DNA from: CALFXN01 sp937957815
Lineage (GTDB): Bacteria > Synergistota > Synergistia > Synergistales > Aminobacteriaceae
Assembly: GCA_036788195.1 (NCBI GenBank)
Contig: DAIQNX010000012.1
Span: 1 to 64,000 of the forward strand
Direction of reading: 5' to 3'
Length of the DNA: 64,000 bases
The notes below the pieces were generated by a model. The model was given only the letters and a program-made list of their open reading frames with translations. It did not search any database and was not told the DNA's origin. A program made the translations under genes and the position numbers. This document shows, in pieces, positions 9,351-18,348 of the stretch (position 1 is its first letter; each line of letters starts with the position of its first letter).

Positions 9351-10156
9351 CGGAATTCGAACGCATCTTCGGCACGCGCAAGCCCATTTTGGGAATGGTC
9401 CACTTCCCGCCGCTCCCAGGTTCCCCGCTCTACGACCCTACGACCGGGATGAAGGCGCTGCGCGACATAGCGCTGCGCGACACGGAAGTCCTCATGAAGG
9501 CGGGCTTCGACGGCGTCGTCTTCAGCAACGAGGGCGACCGTCCGTATCTTTCGACCGTCGCGCCGGTCACGGTGGCGGCGATGGCCCGGCTGATCGCCGA
9601 GGCGTCGAAGCTCCTCGACACACCCTTCGGCCTGTCGGTTCTCGCGGACCCCGAAGCGGCGATCTCCGTCGGAACGGCCGTCGAGGCGGACTTCGTGCGC
9701 ATCTTCCTCTCCTGGGTCTTCGTCGGGGACTGGGGCATCGTCGATCCGTGCGCCGGGAAGCTCCTGCGCCTGAAGTCGTCGGTCCACGGGAACATGAAGA
9801 TCGTCGCGAACATCTCCGGCCACACGGAACCCCTTGGCGGGCGGAAACTCGAGGACATCGCGCGCGGCGCGGTCAAGTTCGGCCTCGCGGACGCGGTCTG
9901 TCTCGCCGGGACCACCGCGGGCAGCGAAATCGCCGAGGACGACCTGAAGAGCGCGCGCACCGGGGCGGAAGGCGTCGCCGTCGTCGCCGGCACCGGAGTC
10001 CGGACGTCCAACGTCGAGCGCATGCTCGCCCTGGCCGACGGCGTGATCATGGGGACGAGCATCAAGGTCGACGGCAATACGTTCAATCCCGTGGATCCGG
10101 CCCGCGCCAGGGAGTTCATTGCGCGCGCCAGGGACGTCCGAGCCCAGTACAAATGA
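9347..10156 (+). CDS. BtpA/SgcQ family TIM-barrel protein
   Basis: Soluble 269-residue protein of the BtpA family. The conserved opening PILGMVHFPPLPGSPLY, the block GFDGVVFSNEGDRPY and the glycine-rich phosphate-binding-like end (VVAGTGVRTSNVE and GVIMGTSIKVDG) are all present. Family members include BtpA, linked to photosystem I assembly, and SgcQ of the E. coli sgc cluster, whose reaction is not established. Sitting between a SorC regulator and a sugar importer, it is probably an enzyme acting on the imported sugar or its phosphate. It overlaps both neighbours by four bases, so it belongs to the operon. No reaction is claimed. Confidence 0.85.
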   Translation: MTEFERIFGTRKPILGMVHFPPLPGSPLYDPTTGMKALRDIALRDTEVLMKAGFDGVVFSNEGDRPYLSTVAPVTVAAMARLIAEASKLLDTPFGLSVLADPEAAISVGTAVEADFVRIFLSWVFVGDWGIVDPCAGKLLRLKSSVHGNMKIVANISGHTEPLGGRKLEDIARGAVKFGLADAVCLAGTTAGSEIAEDDLKSARTGAEGVAVVAGTGVRTSNVERMLALADGVIMGTSIKVDGNTFNPVDPARAREFIARARDVRAQYK

Positions 10157-11643
10157 GCGTCCTCGAGATCCGCGGACTGACGAAGACCTTTCCGGGCGTA
10201 ACGGCGCTGGAGGACGTCAGCCTGTCCGCGGAGGCGGGAGAGATTCACGGACTCGTCGGCGAAAACGGCGCGGGAAAATCCACCCTCGTCAAAATTCTCG
10301 CCGGCGTCCACCGGCCGAGCGCCGGCTCCTTCTTGATCGACGGGGTCGAGCGGAATTTCTCCTCTCCGCGCGACGCGTCGCAAACCGTCGGAGTCGTCCA
10401 CCAGGAGCGCGAACTCGTGCCGCACTTCACCGGGTGGGAGAATCTCTTCCTTGGCCTCGAACCTACGTACGCCGGGTTCCTGAAAAAACGCGAGATGCGG
10501 GCGACGGCCAAAGGCTTCCTCGAAACGTACGGACAGGGGCTCGGCATCGACATGGACGCCCCCGCGCACACGCTGTCAAGCGGACAGCAGGAGATGCTCA
10601 CGATCATGAAGGTTCTCTTCCGGAACCCGAAGATCATCATCTTCGACGAACCGACCGCGCCTCTGAGCATGCGGGAGTGCGAGATACTGTTCGCGCTGGT
10701 GCGCGATCTGAAACGGAAGGGCCTCGCGATCCTCTACATCTCCCACCACCTCGAAGAGGTGTTGTCGCTGTGCGACCGCATCTCCGTTCTGCGCAACGGC
10801 CGCTACGTGGAGACGGTCGACGCGGCCGCGACAAAGGAGGCCGACCTGATCCGGCTGATGATTTCGCGCGACATGGAGGAACAGTACCCCAAGGTTCCGT
10901 CTCGCCCAGGCGACATCGTCTTCGAGGCCGCGGGGTTCTCGTCGCCGCACGGGCATCTGCGGAACGTGTCGTTCGCGATCCGTTCCGGGGAGATCGTGGG
11001 CTTCGCCGGTCTCGTCGGCGCCGGACGCACGGAACTCGCGGAGGCGATCTTCTCGGGATGCTCCCGCGAAGCCGGAACCATCCGCCTCAGCGGGGAGGAA
11101 TTCAGTCCGCGCAGTCCGAAGGACTCCATCCGGCAGGGAATCGTCATGATCCCGGAAAATCGCAGGGAGCACGGGCTGCTCACGCAGATGAGCGTCTACG
11201 AAAACCTGATCCTGCCGCAGCTCGAGGGGTTGTCGCGCATGGGCTTCGTCCGCGGAAAGGCGGCCGCGAGACACGTGGTGTCCGCCATCGGGCGCCTTTC
11301 GATCAGGGCGGCCTCGCACACGCAGTCCGTCGCGACGCTGAGCGGCGGAAACCAGCAGAAGGTATCGGTCGGAAAGTGGTTCGGACTTCCGGCGGCGCTC
11401 TGGATTTTCGACGAGCCGACGCAGGGCATCGACGTCGACGCGAAGAGGGAACTCTACGATATCATGGGGCATCTGGCGCAGCAGGGCGCGGCCGTCTGGT
11501 TCATCAGCTCGGATCTGCGCGAGCTGCTGGCCATCGCGGACCGGCTGTACGTGATGAAAGACCGGAAGATCGTCGGGGAGACACGTCCCCCATACGACGC
11601 GGACGCGGTTCTCGGAATGATGATGGGAGAGACAACGGCATGA
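10153..11643 (+). CDS. Sugar ABC importer ATP-binding protein (RbsA/MglA-like, duplicated)
   Basis: Cytoplasmic ATPase of 496 residues made of two nucleotide-binding domains, as in RbsA and MglA. The first half has a canonical Walker A (GENGAGKSTLVK), signature LSSGQQEM and Walker B IIIFDEP. The second has the degenerate loop GLVGAGRTELAE, signature LSGGNQQK and LWIFDEP, the usual asymmetry of this family. The start at 10153 (MSVLEIRGL) overlaps the preceding stop as ATGA, and its own end overlaps the permease start the same way. It energises import together with the next two genes. Confidence 0.93.
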   Translation: MSVLEIRGLTKTFPGVTALEDVSLSAEAGEIHGLVGENGAGKSTLVKILAGVHRPSAGSFLIDGVERNFSSPRDASQTVGVVHQERELVPHFTGWENLFLGLEPTYAGFLKKREMRATAKGFLETYGQGLGIDMDAPAHTLSSGQQEMLTIMKVLFRNPKIIIFDEPTAPLSMRECEILFALVRDLKRKGLAILYISHHLEEVLSLCDRISVLRNGRYVETVDAAATKEADLIRLMISRDMEEQYPKVPSRPGDIVFEAAGFSSPHGHLRNVSFAIRSGEIVGFAGLVGAGRTELAEAIFSGCSREAGTIRLSGEEFSPRSPKDSIRQGIVMIPENRREHGLLTQMSVYENLILPQLEGLSRMGFVRGKAAARHVVSAIGRLSIRAASHTQSVATLSGGNQQKVSVGKWFGLPAALWIFDEPTQGIDVDAKRELYDIMGHLAQQGAAVWFISSDLRELLAIADRLYVMKDRKIVGETRPPYDADAVLGMMMGETTA

Positions 11644-12620
11644 GCGACGAAAACGGAAATCTCCGGAAACACGCACGTCCCGGCGGACGGGACATTCTGA
11701 CGCGCTTCGGGACGATCATGGCGCTCGCCGCTATCGCGGCGTGGCTCGCGGTGACGGTTCCGGGCTTTCTCGAGGGACAGAACGTCCTCAACATCCTGCG
11801 GCAGATCGCGCTGCTCGCCATCATTTCGGAAGGGTTCACGATGTGCCTCATCGTCGGCGAACTCGATCTCGCCTTCCCGAACGTCGCGAGCCTCGCCGGG
11901 GCCATCGTCGCTGGACTGATCTTCGGCGGCATGAATCCGTTCGCCGCATCGCTCGCCGCGCTCGCGGTCGGAGTCGTCTTCGGCGTCGCGGCGGGGATCC
12001 TCGTCACGAAGGTCGGAATTCCGTCGCTGATTACGACGCTCGCGTCGGGGATCATCGCGGGCGGACTCATCTACATGTACACGAAGGGCGTCTCCTTCTA
12101 CGGCAAGCTTCCCGACTCGTTCCTCGCGCTCGGACGGGGAAGCGTCGGCCCGGTCCCGTCGCTCGTGTTCATCATGTTCGTCGTCGTCGTCGCGGCGCAG
12201 GTGATGATCTCCTGTACGCGTCCGGGAAAGTACATGCAGGCGACGGGCGCGAACCCGGCCGCGGCACGCCTGGCCGGAGTCGACACGGACACGTACAAGA
12301 TTCTCGCGCTCACACTCTCGGGGCTCGCCGCCGCGTTCACGGGCATCCTGCTCACGGCCCGGCTCGGATCCGCGAACCCCGAAGGCGCGGCGGGCTTCAT
12401 GATGGACGGCTTCGCGTCGGCTCTTCTCGGAATGACCGTCCTGAGCATGGGGCGGGCGAATCCGTTCGGGACGTTCATCGGTTCGCTCATGATCGGAATC
12501 ATCAACAACGGCATGACGCTCGCGGGGTCGCCCTACTATATGCAGGACATCACGAAGGGCGTCATCATCATTCTGTCCGTGGCGCTGACGTCCTGGCAGG
12601 CGAAGCGCTCGGCGCGCTAG
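11640..12620 (+). CDS. Sugar ABC importer permease (RbsC-like)
   Basis: Inner-membrane permease of 326 residues with eight to ten hydrophobic segments. It carries family markers such as GEFDLA-like GELDLAFPNVASL and, in the C-terminal half, SGLAAAFTGILLTARLGSANP and the closing NNGMTLAG. The large family is BPD_transp_2, paired with RbsA-type ATPases. It overlaps the ATPase gene by four bases and is followed after 71 bases by the binding-protein gene. The substrate is probably a pentose, pentitol or related small sugar, judged from the FGGY kinase in the same cluster. Confidence 0.92.
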   Translation: MSDENGNLRKHARPGGRDILTRFGTIMALAAIAAWLAVTVPGFLEGQNVLNILRQIALLAIISEGFTMCLIVGELDLAFPNVASLAGAIVAGLIFGGMNPFAASLAALAVGVVFGVAAGILVTKVGIPSLITTLASGIIAGGLIYMYTKGVSFYGKLPDSFLALGRGSVGPVPSLVFIMFVVVVAAQVMISCTRPGKYMQATGANPAAARLAGVDTDTYKILALTLSGLAAAFTGILLTARLGSANPEGAAGFMMDGFASALLGMTVLSMGRANPFGTFIGSLMIGIINNGMTLAGSPYYMQDITKGVIIILSVALTSWQAKRSAR

Positions 12621-12691
12621 AGCAAAGCGGCTTTTCGCGCCGCGACGAGGCGGCGCATTCAGACGCATCACTCAAAGGGAGGGGTTGTACG

Positions 12692-13621
12692 GTGAAACGG
12701 TTTGCGGCAGTGGCGGCGGCCGCGGCGCTTCTGTGCGGCGCCGCGGGAATGGCGGCGGCGAAGGAGATCAAGGTGGGGTTCATCGCGACGAATTTCTCTG
12801 CGGAGTCCCAGGCCCGGGTGGCGAACGCCTTCGAGAAGGTCGCGAAGGACAAGAAGTGGGACGTCAAGATGCTCAACTCCCAGGGCTCCATCGAAACGCA
12901 GTCGAACCAGCTCGAGAACCTGTTCCAGATGAAGGTCGACGCGGTCGTCCTCGCGATGGCGCACCCGCAGGAGATACGACCCGCGCTCGACAAGCTCCTC
13001 GGCGCGAAGATCCCGGTCATCACGATCGACTCGGGCTACGTCGACGGCGTCGTGTGCGACATCACGGCGGACAACTTCGCGATGGGCGCGAAGGCGTCCA
13101 CCTACCTCATGGATTCGCTCGGCGGCAAGGGCAACATCATCGTCATCAAGTTCGAGAAGCACTACGGGACGCGCCGTCGCGGCAAGGTCTTCGACGCGAT
13201 TCTCACGGAATACCCGAATATCAAGGTTCTCGCTGAGTACAGCGTCGTCGCCTCGAAGCGATTCATGGACGACACGCGCTCGGCGATGGAGACCTACGCG
13301 ACGCGCTTCGGCGATCAGATCAACGGCGTCTGGTGCGCGTTCGACCAGCTCGGCTACGCGGCCGCCGACGTTCTCGCGGAACACAAGATGAAGAACGTCG
13401 CCGTCGTCGGCGTCGACGGCAACCAGGAAACCTTCCGGCGGATCGGGACCGGCAACATGGCCGCGACCGTCTCGCAGCCCTTTGAAGACATGGCCGCGAA
13501 GGCGGCGTCGATCGTCGACGCGATGGCCGTAAACGGCAAGACCGCCGACGAAGCGACCGGCGGCCGGAAGATCATCTACATGGACGCACCGCTCATCGAC
13601 AAGAGCAATCTTCCGAAGTAG
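12692..13621 (+). CDS. Periplasmic sugar-binding protein of the ABC importer
   Basis: Secreted 309-residue binding protein of the LacI-like periplasmic class (Peripla_BP_4). The signal peptide has a basic start and a hydrophobic core (AVAAAAALLCGAAGMAAA) with cleavage after AAA near residue 23. The mature part has the usual fold markers: KVGFIATNFSAESQARVANAFEKVA, DAVVLAMAHPQEIRPAL, IPVITIDSGYVDG and VAVVGVDGNQETFRRI. GTG at 12692 is the start, with GGGAGGGG twelve bases upstream. It is placed last among the transport genes, unlike many rbs operons, and is followed by an intrinsic terminator that could lower expression of the kinase. Confidence 0.92.
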   Translation: MKRFAAVAAAAALLCGAAGMAAAKEIKVGFIATNFSAESQARVANAFEKVAKDKKWDVKMLNSQGSIETQSNQLENLFQMKVDAVVLAMAHPQEIRPALDKLLGAKIPVITIDSGYVDGVVCDITADNFAMGAKASTYLMDSLGGKGNIIVIKFEKHYGTRRRGKVFDAILTEYPNIKVLAEYSVVASKRFMDDTRSAMETYATRFGDQINGVWCAFDQLGYAAADVLAEHKMKNVAVVGVDGNQETFRRIGTGNMAATVSQPFEDMAAKAASIVDAMAVNGKTADEATGGRKIIYMDAPLIDKSNLPK

Positions 13622-13634
13622 TATGCTATCCTGA

Positions 13635-13668
13635 GGGGCCGGGCCGGTCGGTCCGGCCCCTTTCTTTT
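13635..13668 (+). terminator. Intrinsic terminator between binding protein and kinase
   Basis: GGGGCCGG (13635-13642) pairs with CCGGCCCC (13653-13660) and is followed by TTTCTTTT. It lies just before the kinase, so kinase transcription would depend on partial read-through. Confidence 0.75.
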
Positions 13669-13689
13669 GTGAAAGGAGCGAAAGCGGAC

Positions 13690-15141
13690 ATGGCACTCCA
13701 CCTCGGAATCGACATGGGCACCTCGTCGCTGAAGGCCGCGGTCATCGACGACGAGGGGCGTCTTTGCGCCCGGAGCCGGATCCCGGCACGCGTCGTCCGG
13801 CCGAAGGACGACTGGTACGAGGTCGCCCCGACCGAAACCTGGCGAAACGGTGTCGTCGCCCTCTGCCGCGATCTCGAGACGCGCATTCCGCTCTCCGAAG
13901 TGAGCTCCCTCTGCGTGAGTTCTCTCTGCGGAACGTTCGTCCCCGTCGATGCGGAGTTCCGTCCCGTCTACAACGCGATTCTCTACGGAATCGACCGTCG
14001 CTCGACCGAACAGGTCGCCCGGCTCAACCGCCATTTCGGGACGAAACGCCTCGCGGAAGTTCTCGGCGGTCCCTTCACGACGCATTCGGTCATCCCCAAG
14101 ATCCTGTGGCTCAAGGAAGAGTGTCCCGACATCTACGCGCGAACCCGGTACTTCCTGGAGAGCAACAACTTTGCGACCGCATGGCTCACGGGGATCGCCC
14201 GCTGGGACTACCCGAGCGCGGCCGGGACGGGGCTCGTGGATCTGCGCACATGCGCTCGCCCCGACACGATCCTCGCGGAAGCCGGTCTCGATCCGGAACG
14301 TCTTCCTCCGCTCGCGTGGCCGCTCGATCGTCTCGGGAGCGTGACGCGGGAGGCCGCCGACGCCACGGGGCTCCGGGAAGGAACCGTCGTCATGACGGGC
14401 GGGTGCGACATCAACGCCGAAGTCATGGCCTCATGGGGGTTTCGTCCGGGCCGGATGACCGTCTCGTTCGGCTCCACGCTCGCGCTTCTGCTCACGACCG
14501 ACACGCCCGTCCGCGTTCCGGGCTTCGTCGCCGGAATGTCGCTCGTTCCCGGGACCTGGCGCGTCGGAGCGGCGACGTCGTCGGGCGCGAAGTTCCTCGA
14601 ATGGGTCGGACGGCTCACGGGCGTCGCGCAGCCAGAGGCCCGGACCAGGCCGACCGGAATCGTCATGCTCCCCTACCTCGAGGGTGCGAGGACGCCCTTC
14701 CACGCCCCGGGGGCGACCTGCACCGTCACGGGGCTGACAGGGACGAGCGAGCCATGGGACATCGCGTGGGCGGCCCGCGAGGCGCTCGGATACGAGCTCT
14801 CGATGCTTCTCGAAGCGATCTCCCGGAAGACGCCGACGCCGGACACGCTCGAGGCCGGTGGAGGGCTGGCGCACGTCCCGGAGTTCATGCGCCTCGTCGC
14901 CGACATCACGGGAAGGCGCCTCCGACTGCACCCCGACACCGACGCCTCGTTCGGCGACGCTCTCGTCGCGCTGAGCGCCGACGTCCCGCTCGACCGGATG
15001 GACGCCCTCCCGGGAATCGCGGAGCATCTCGGAAAGCTGGACACCGTCGACCCCGATCCGGATCGGCATGAAGCCTACGCGCCGCACCGGAGTCGCTTCG
15101 TCGGAATGTGCCGGACGATGTTTCCCGGATACGGAATATAA
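13690..15141 (+). CDS. FGGY family carbohydrate kinase (xylulokinase-like)
   Basis: Cytoplasmic sugar kinase of 483 residues. The N-terminal phosphate motif HLGIDMGTSSLKAAVID is diagnostic of the FGGY/hexokinase-actin fold; GGCDINAEVMASWG and TVSFGSTLALLLT lie in the middle, and the C-terminal LEAGGGLAHVPEFMRLVADITGRR is the family adenosine region. Length fits xylulokinases and related pentulose or polyol kinases. The start at 13690 was chosen over an earlier in-frame codon at 13669 because AAAGGAG sits between the two. Placed at the end of the sugar-import cluster, it presumably phosphorylates the imported substrate; which sugar is unknown. Confidence 0.88.
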   Translation: MALHLGIDMGTSSLKAAVIDDEGRLCARSRIPARVVRPKDDWYEVAPTETWRNGVVALCRDLETRIPLSEVSSLCVSSLCGTFVPVDAEFRPVYNAILYGIDRRSTEQVARLNRHFGTKRLAEVLGGPFTTHSVIPKILWLKEECPDIYARTRYFLESNNFATAWLTGIARWDYPSAAGTGLVDLRTCARPDTILAEAGLDPERLPPLAWPLDRLGSVTREAADATGLREGTVVMTGGCDINAEVMASWGFRPGRMTVSFGSTLALLLTTDTPVRVPGFVAGMSLVPGTWRVGAATSSGAKFLEWVGRLTGVAQPEARTRPTGIVMLPYLEGARTPFHAPGATCTVTGLTGTSEPWDIAWAAREALGYELSMLLEAISRKTPTPDTLEAGGGLAHVPEFMRLVADITGRRLRLHPDTDASFGDALVALSADVPLDRMDALPGIAEHLGKLDTVDPDPDRHEAYAPHRSRFVGMCRTMFPGYGI

Positions 15142-15158
15142 ATAAGGAGTGATCCGCC

Positions 15159-15461
15159 ATGAATCCCACAAAGGTCGACCGCGCACGCGTCGCGCAGCTG
15201 ACGGACCTGCCGAACATCGGCCCCTCGATGGCCGAAGACCTGCGCCTGATCGGAATCCGCGATCCAGCGCAGCTCAGGGGCCGAGATCCCCGGGAACTGT
15301 ACGACGCCCTCTGCGAGAAGACGCGGACGCGTCAGGATCCCTGCGTCCTGGATACGTTCATTTCGATCGTCCGCTTCATGGACGGCGAACCTCCCCGCCC
15401 GTGGTGGACATTCACGGAGGAACGGAAGCGACTCTACCGGAGAGGGAGGGGAAACGACTGA
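15159..15461 (+). CDS. Helix-hairpin-helix protein of the Cdd1 (pathogenicity locus) family
   Basis: Small 100-residue protein. The segment LTDLPNIGPSMAEDLRLIGI is a helix-hairpin-helix motif of the type that binds DNA non-specifically, and the rest (RDPRELYDALCEKTRTRQDPCVLDTF, then the WWTFTEER end) matches the small Cdd1 family found in diverse bacteria. No function is established for the family. A good Shine-Dalgarno site (AAGGAG) precedes the ATG and it lies 17 bases after the kinase gene, so it may be co-transcribed. It converges on trpA. A partial inverted repeat around 15435-15483 may act as a two-way terminator. Confidence 0.8.
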   Translation: MNPTKVDRARVAQLTDLPNIGPSMAEDLRLIGIRDPAQLRGRDPRELYDALCEKTRTRQDPCVLDTFISIVRFMDGEPPRPWWTFTEERKRLYRRGRGND

Positions 15462-15494
15462 TCCCCGTTCCGTCCCTCCGGTAGCCGTCTTCAA

Positions 15495-16283
15495 TCAGAT
15501 GTTCCGGATCGCCTCGCGAAGGGAGCCGATGAACGCCTTCGCCTTATCCGAGATGCACGCCACGTCGGTACCGCACGGTTCGAGCAGCGAGATCAGCGCG
15601 CTTCCGACGACGACCCCGTCGGCCGCGCGTGCGGCGGCCCTCGCCCTTTCCGGACCGTTCACGCCGAACCCCAGGGCGAGCGGCAGAGACGTAGCCGCCC
15701 GAACGCGGTCCGTGTATTCCTCAAGCGACGCTCCCTGCCCTTCGCTCTCCCCCGTAACGCCAAGCCGCGAGACGCAATAGACGAAGCCCGAGGCCCGCTC
15801 CGCGATGGCCTTCAGGCGAAGCGGCGTCGTGTTCGGGGTCACCATGAGGACGAGGTCGATCCCCCGGTCCCGGAGCAGGGAGGCAAGTTCATCCGATTGA
15901 TGGAACGGAAGGTCGGGAACGATGACTCCTGCGACGCCGGCGCATTCCGCATCGGCCGCGAACCGCCCTGGGCCGTAGGAGATGATCGGATTCATGTACC
16001 CCATGAGGACTCTCGGTGCTGAGATCCGGTCTCTGAGACCGGCGAGCATTTCGAGAATTTTCTTCAGCGTGGCTCCTCCAGCGAGGGCGCGTTGTCCGGC
16101 TCGCTGGATGACGGGGCCGTCGGCGAGAGGGTCCGAAAACGGAATCCCGACCTCGAGGATATCCGCCCCCTCTCTGTCCAGCAGCTGAAGGAGCTCAGCG
16201 GTCGTCGCAAGGTCCGGATCCCCCGCCGAAACGTACGGTATCAACGCTTTCGTATGCGCGAACGCCTGTGCAAGAGTCTTCAT
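15495..16283 (-). CDS. trpA: Tryptophan synthase alpha subunit
   Basis: TIM-barrel subunit (262 residues) that splits indole-3-glycerol phosphate into indole and glyceraldehyde-3-phosphate and passes indole through a tunnel to TrpB. The catalytic pair is in place: E44 in ADILEVGIPFSDPLADGP and D55 in the same block, equivalent to E49 and D60 of the E. coli enzyme. The C-terminal GFGVNGPERARAAARAADGVVVGSAL phosphate site is also present. The start at 16283 lies two bases after the trpB stop, so translation is coupled. It is the last gene of the trpCBA operon and converges on the Cdd1-family gene. Confidence 0.97.
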   Translation of the reverse strand: MKTLAQAFAHTKALIPYVSAGDPDLATTAELLQLLDREGADILEVGIPFSDPLADGPVIQRAGQRALAGGATLKKILEMLAGLRDRISAPRVLMGYMNPIISYGPGRFAADAECAGVAGVIVPDLPFHQSDELASLLRDRGIDLVLMVTPNTTPLRLKAIAERASGFVYCVSRLGVTGESEGQGASLEEYTDRVRAATSLPLALGFGVNGPERARAAARAADGVVVGSALISLLEPCGTDVACISDKAKAFIGSLREAIRNI

Positions 16284-16285
16284 CG

Positions 16286-17473
16286 TCAGCTCTCCTTTTT
16301 CCCTTTCGCAAGGGCCAGGATCGTATCCATGTCCTTGTCGCCCCGGCCCGAGAGATTCACGAGGACGATATTCTCCTTCGGAAGCGCCCCTGCCGTGCGG
16401 TAGACGTGCGCGAGCGCGTGGGAGCTCTCGAGCGCCGGAATGATGCCTTCGAGGCGGCACGTGCGCATGAATGCGTCGACGGCCTCGTCGTCGGTGGCGG
16501 ATACGTAGGCGGCCCGTCCCGTATCGGAGAGCATGCTGTGTTCCGGTCCGACGCCGGGATAGTCCAGTCCGGCCGATATCGAGTGCGCGGGCAGGATCTG
16601 CCCGTCGTCGTCGCACAGGACGTAGGAGTACGATCCGTGGAGGACACCCGGACGGCCCGCCGAGATGGTCGCTGCGTGGAGGCCGGTTTCGATCCCCCTT
16701 CCGGCGGCCTCGACGCCCGTGAGGGCGACCCCTGCGTCGTCGAGAAACGCGTGGAAGATCCCCATCGCGTTGCTCCCCCCACCCACGCAGGCGACCACCT
16801 GATCCGGAAGACGCCCCTCCCTTTCGAGAATCTGCGCCCGGGCCTCGACGCCGATGATCCGCTGAAAGTTGCGTACCATGAGCGGATACGGGTGCGGCCC
16901 CATTACGGAACCGATGACGTAGAAGGATGTCCCGACATTCGTGACCCAGTCGCGGATGGCTTCGTTGACGGCGTCCTTGAGGGTTCGCGTGCCGGACGTG
17001 ACGGAGACGACCTCCGCCCCGAGGAGCGCCATTCGCGCGACGTTCGGCGCCTGCCGGCGAACGTCCTCCTCGCCCATGTACACCACGCACTCCAGCCCGA
17101 AGAGCGCGGCGGCGGTCGCGGTCGCGACGCCGTGCATCCCGGCGCCGGTCTCGGCGATGATGCGCCGCTTGCCCATGCGCCTCGCGAGGAGCGCCTGGCC
17201 GAGCGCGTTGTTGATCTTGTGCGCGCCCGTGTGGTTCAGGTCTTCGCGCTTGAGGTAGACCTTCGCCCCTCCGAGCGCTTCCGTGATGCGGGACGCGAAA
17301 TAGAGGGGGGACGGACGGCCGACGTAGTGCCTGAGCAGCGGCAGAATCTCCGCGTCGAACGACGGATCCGTCATGCTTTCGAGGTATGCCTCCTCGAGCT
17401 CTTCGAGCGCCGGGATCAGCGTCTCGGGAACGAACTGCCCCCCGAAGGGTCCGAAATACATCGATGTCTTCAT
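16286..17473 (-). CDS. trpB: Tryptophan synthase beta subunit
   Basis: Pyridoxal-phosphate enzyme (395 residues) that joins indole and serine to give tryptophan. The cofactor lysine is K86 in HTGAHKINNALGQ; GGGSNA forms the phosphate loop, and the tail region SGRGDKD is typical. Opening FGPFGGQFVPETL marks the major TrpB1 type, which partners TrpA. GGAAAGGAG lies upstream of the ATG. It follows trpC by about 34 bases and precedes trpA by two. No TrpB2 copy is visible in the window. Confidence 0.97.
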   Translation of the reverse strand: MKTSMYFGPFGGQFVPETLIPALEELEEAYLESMTDPSFDAEILPLLRHYVGRPSPLYFASRITEALGGAKVYLKREDLNHTGAHKINNALGQALLARRMGKRRIIAETGAGMHGVATATAAALFGLECVVYMGEEDVRRQAPNVARMALLGAEVVSVTSGTRTLKDAVNEAIRDWVTNVGTSFYVIGSVMGPHPYPLMVRNFQRIIGVEARAQILEREGRLPDQVVACVGGGSNAMGIFHAFLDDAGVALTGVEAAGRGIETGLHAATISAGRPGVLHGSYSYVLCDDDGQILPAHSISAGLDYPGVGPEHSMLSDTGRAAYVSATDDEAVDAFMRTCRLEGIIPALESSHALAHVYRTAGALPKENIVLVNLSGRGDKDMDTILALAKGKKES

Positions 17474-17507
17474 GAACGTTCTCTCCTTTCCGAATGTGTC
17501 CGGCGCG

Positions 17508-18266
17508 TCACGCCGCGCGTACGGAGATTTTCCTGAACGAGCGGATCATCGCGGCCGGGTCACCGGCGCGCATGAGCGCCTCGCCGACGAGAATGGCATC
17601 CGCTCCGGTCCCTGCGAGGAAGGCCGCGTCGCGGTCGTTCCGAACGCCGCTTTCGGAGACGACGATGCGAGATTCCCGTCCCTCGCGCCGTTCGAGGACC
17701 GCCATGAGACGTTCCGTGGTCCGGAGATCCACCGTGAAGTCGTCCAGGTTGCGATTGTTGATGCCGACGATCGTCGCGTCCGTGTCGAGGACATCGAGAA
17801 GTTCTCCTTCCGTATGGACTTCGACGATGGCCTCCATTCCCAGCGAGTGCGTCAGAGCCAGAAGCTCCTCGACGCGAGTCTTCCCGAGCGCGGCGACGAT
17901 GAGCAGAATCGCGTCCGCGCCGAGGAAGAGGCTCTCGTAGACCTGAAGTTCCGAAACGATGAAATCCTTCCGGAGAAGCGGAAGCTTCGTCAGCGTCCTG
18001 AGGGAGCGCAAGTCGTTCGCGCTTCCCCCGAAGAACGAGGCGTCCGTGAGAACCGACACCGCGTCCGCGCCTCCACGCTCATAGAACGACAATTGCTCCG
18101 GCGGATCCACCGCCCCGTTGATGACGCCCCTGCTCGGAGACGCCCGCTTGATCTCGCCGATGACGGAAAGTCCATCGCGCTTCAGTGCCGAAGACATTCG
18201 TCCGCCCGGTTTCACGAGCTCCGCAGCTTCTTCGAACTTCTTCTTCAGAATCCGCTCGAGTATCAT
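17508..18266 (-). CDS. trpC: Indole-3-glycerol phosphate synthase
   Basis: TIM-barrel enzyme (252 residues) that closes the indole ring from carboxyphenylaminodeoxyribulose phosphate. The catalytic lysines are visible: K40 in IGEIKRASPSRG and K100 in LLRKDF; VGINNRNLDDFTVD and SGVRNDRD follow. It is a monofunctional TrpC with no fused TrpF domain. It is the first structural gene after the Trp attenuator. Genes for anthranilate synthase, TrpD and TrpF are absent from this operon and from the window, so its substrate must come from genes elsewhere or the cell relies on an imported precursor. Confidence 0.96.
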   Translation of the reverse strand: MILERILKKKFEEAAELVKPGGRMSSALKRDGLSVIGEIKRASPSRGVINGAVDPPEQLSFYERGGADAVSVLTDASFFGGSANDLRSLRTLTKLPLLRKDFIVSELQVYESLFLGADAILLIVAALGKTRVEELLALTHSLGMEAIVEVHTEGELLDVLDTDATIVGINNRNLDDFTVDLRTTERLMAVLERREGRESRIVVSESGVRNDRDAAFLAGTGADAILVGEALMRAGDPAAMIRSFRKISVRAA

Positions 18267-18290
18267 GACGTTCTCCCTTCGTGCGACATA

Positions 18291-18339
18291 AAAACAGCGA
18301 GAGGGGAGAAAGACCTTCCGGCCTTTCCCCCCTCTCGCT
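18291..18339 (-). terminator. Second, strong terminator in the trp leader
   Basis: On the minus strand a 17-base stem (18339-18323 with 18312-18296, one mismatch) is followed by GTTTTT. It ends just 25 bases before the trpC start codon and probably reinforces the attenuator. Confidence 0.8.
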
Positions 18340-18348
18340 TCGGGTACG

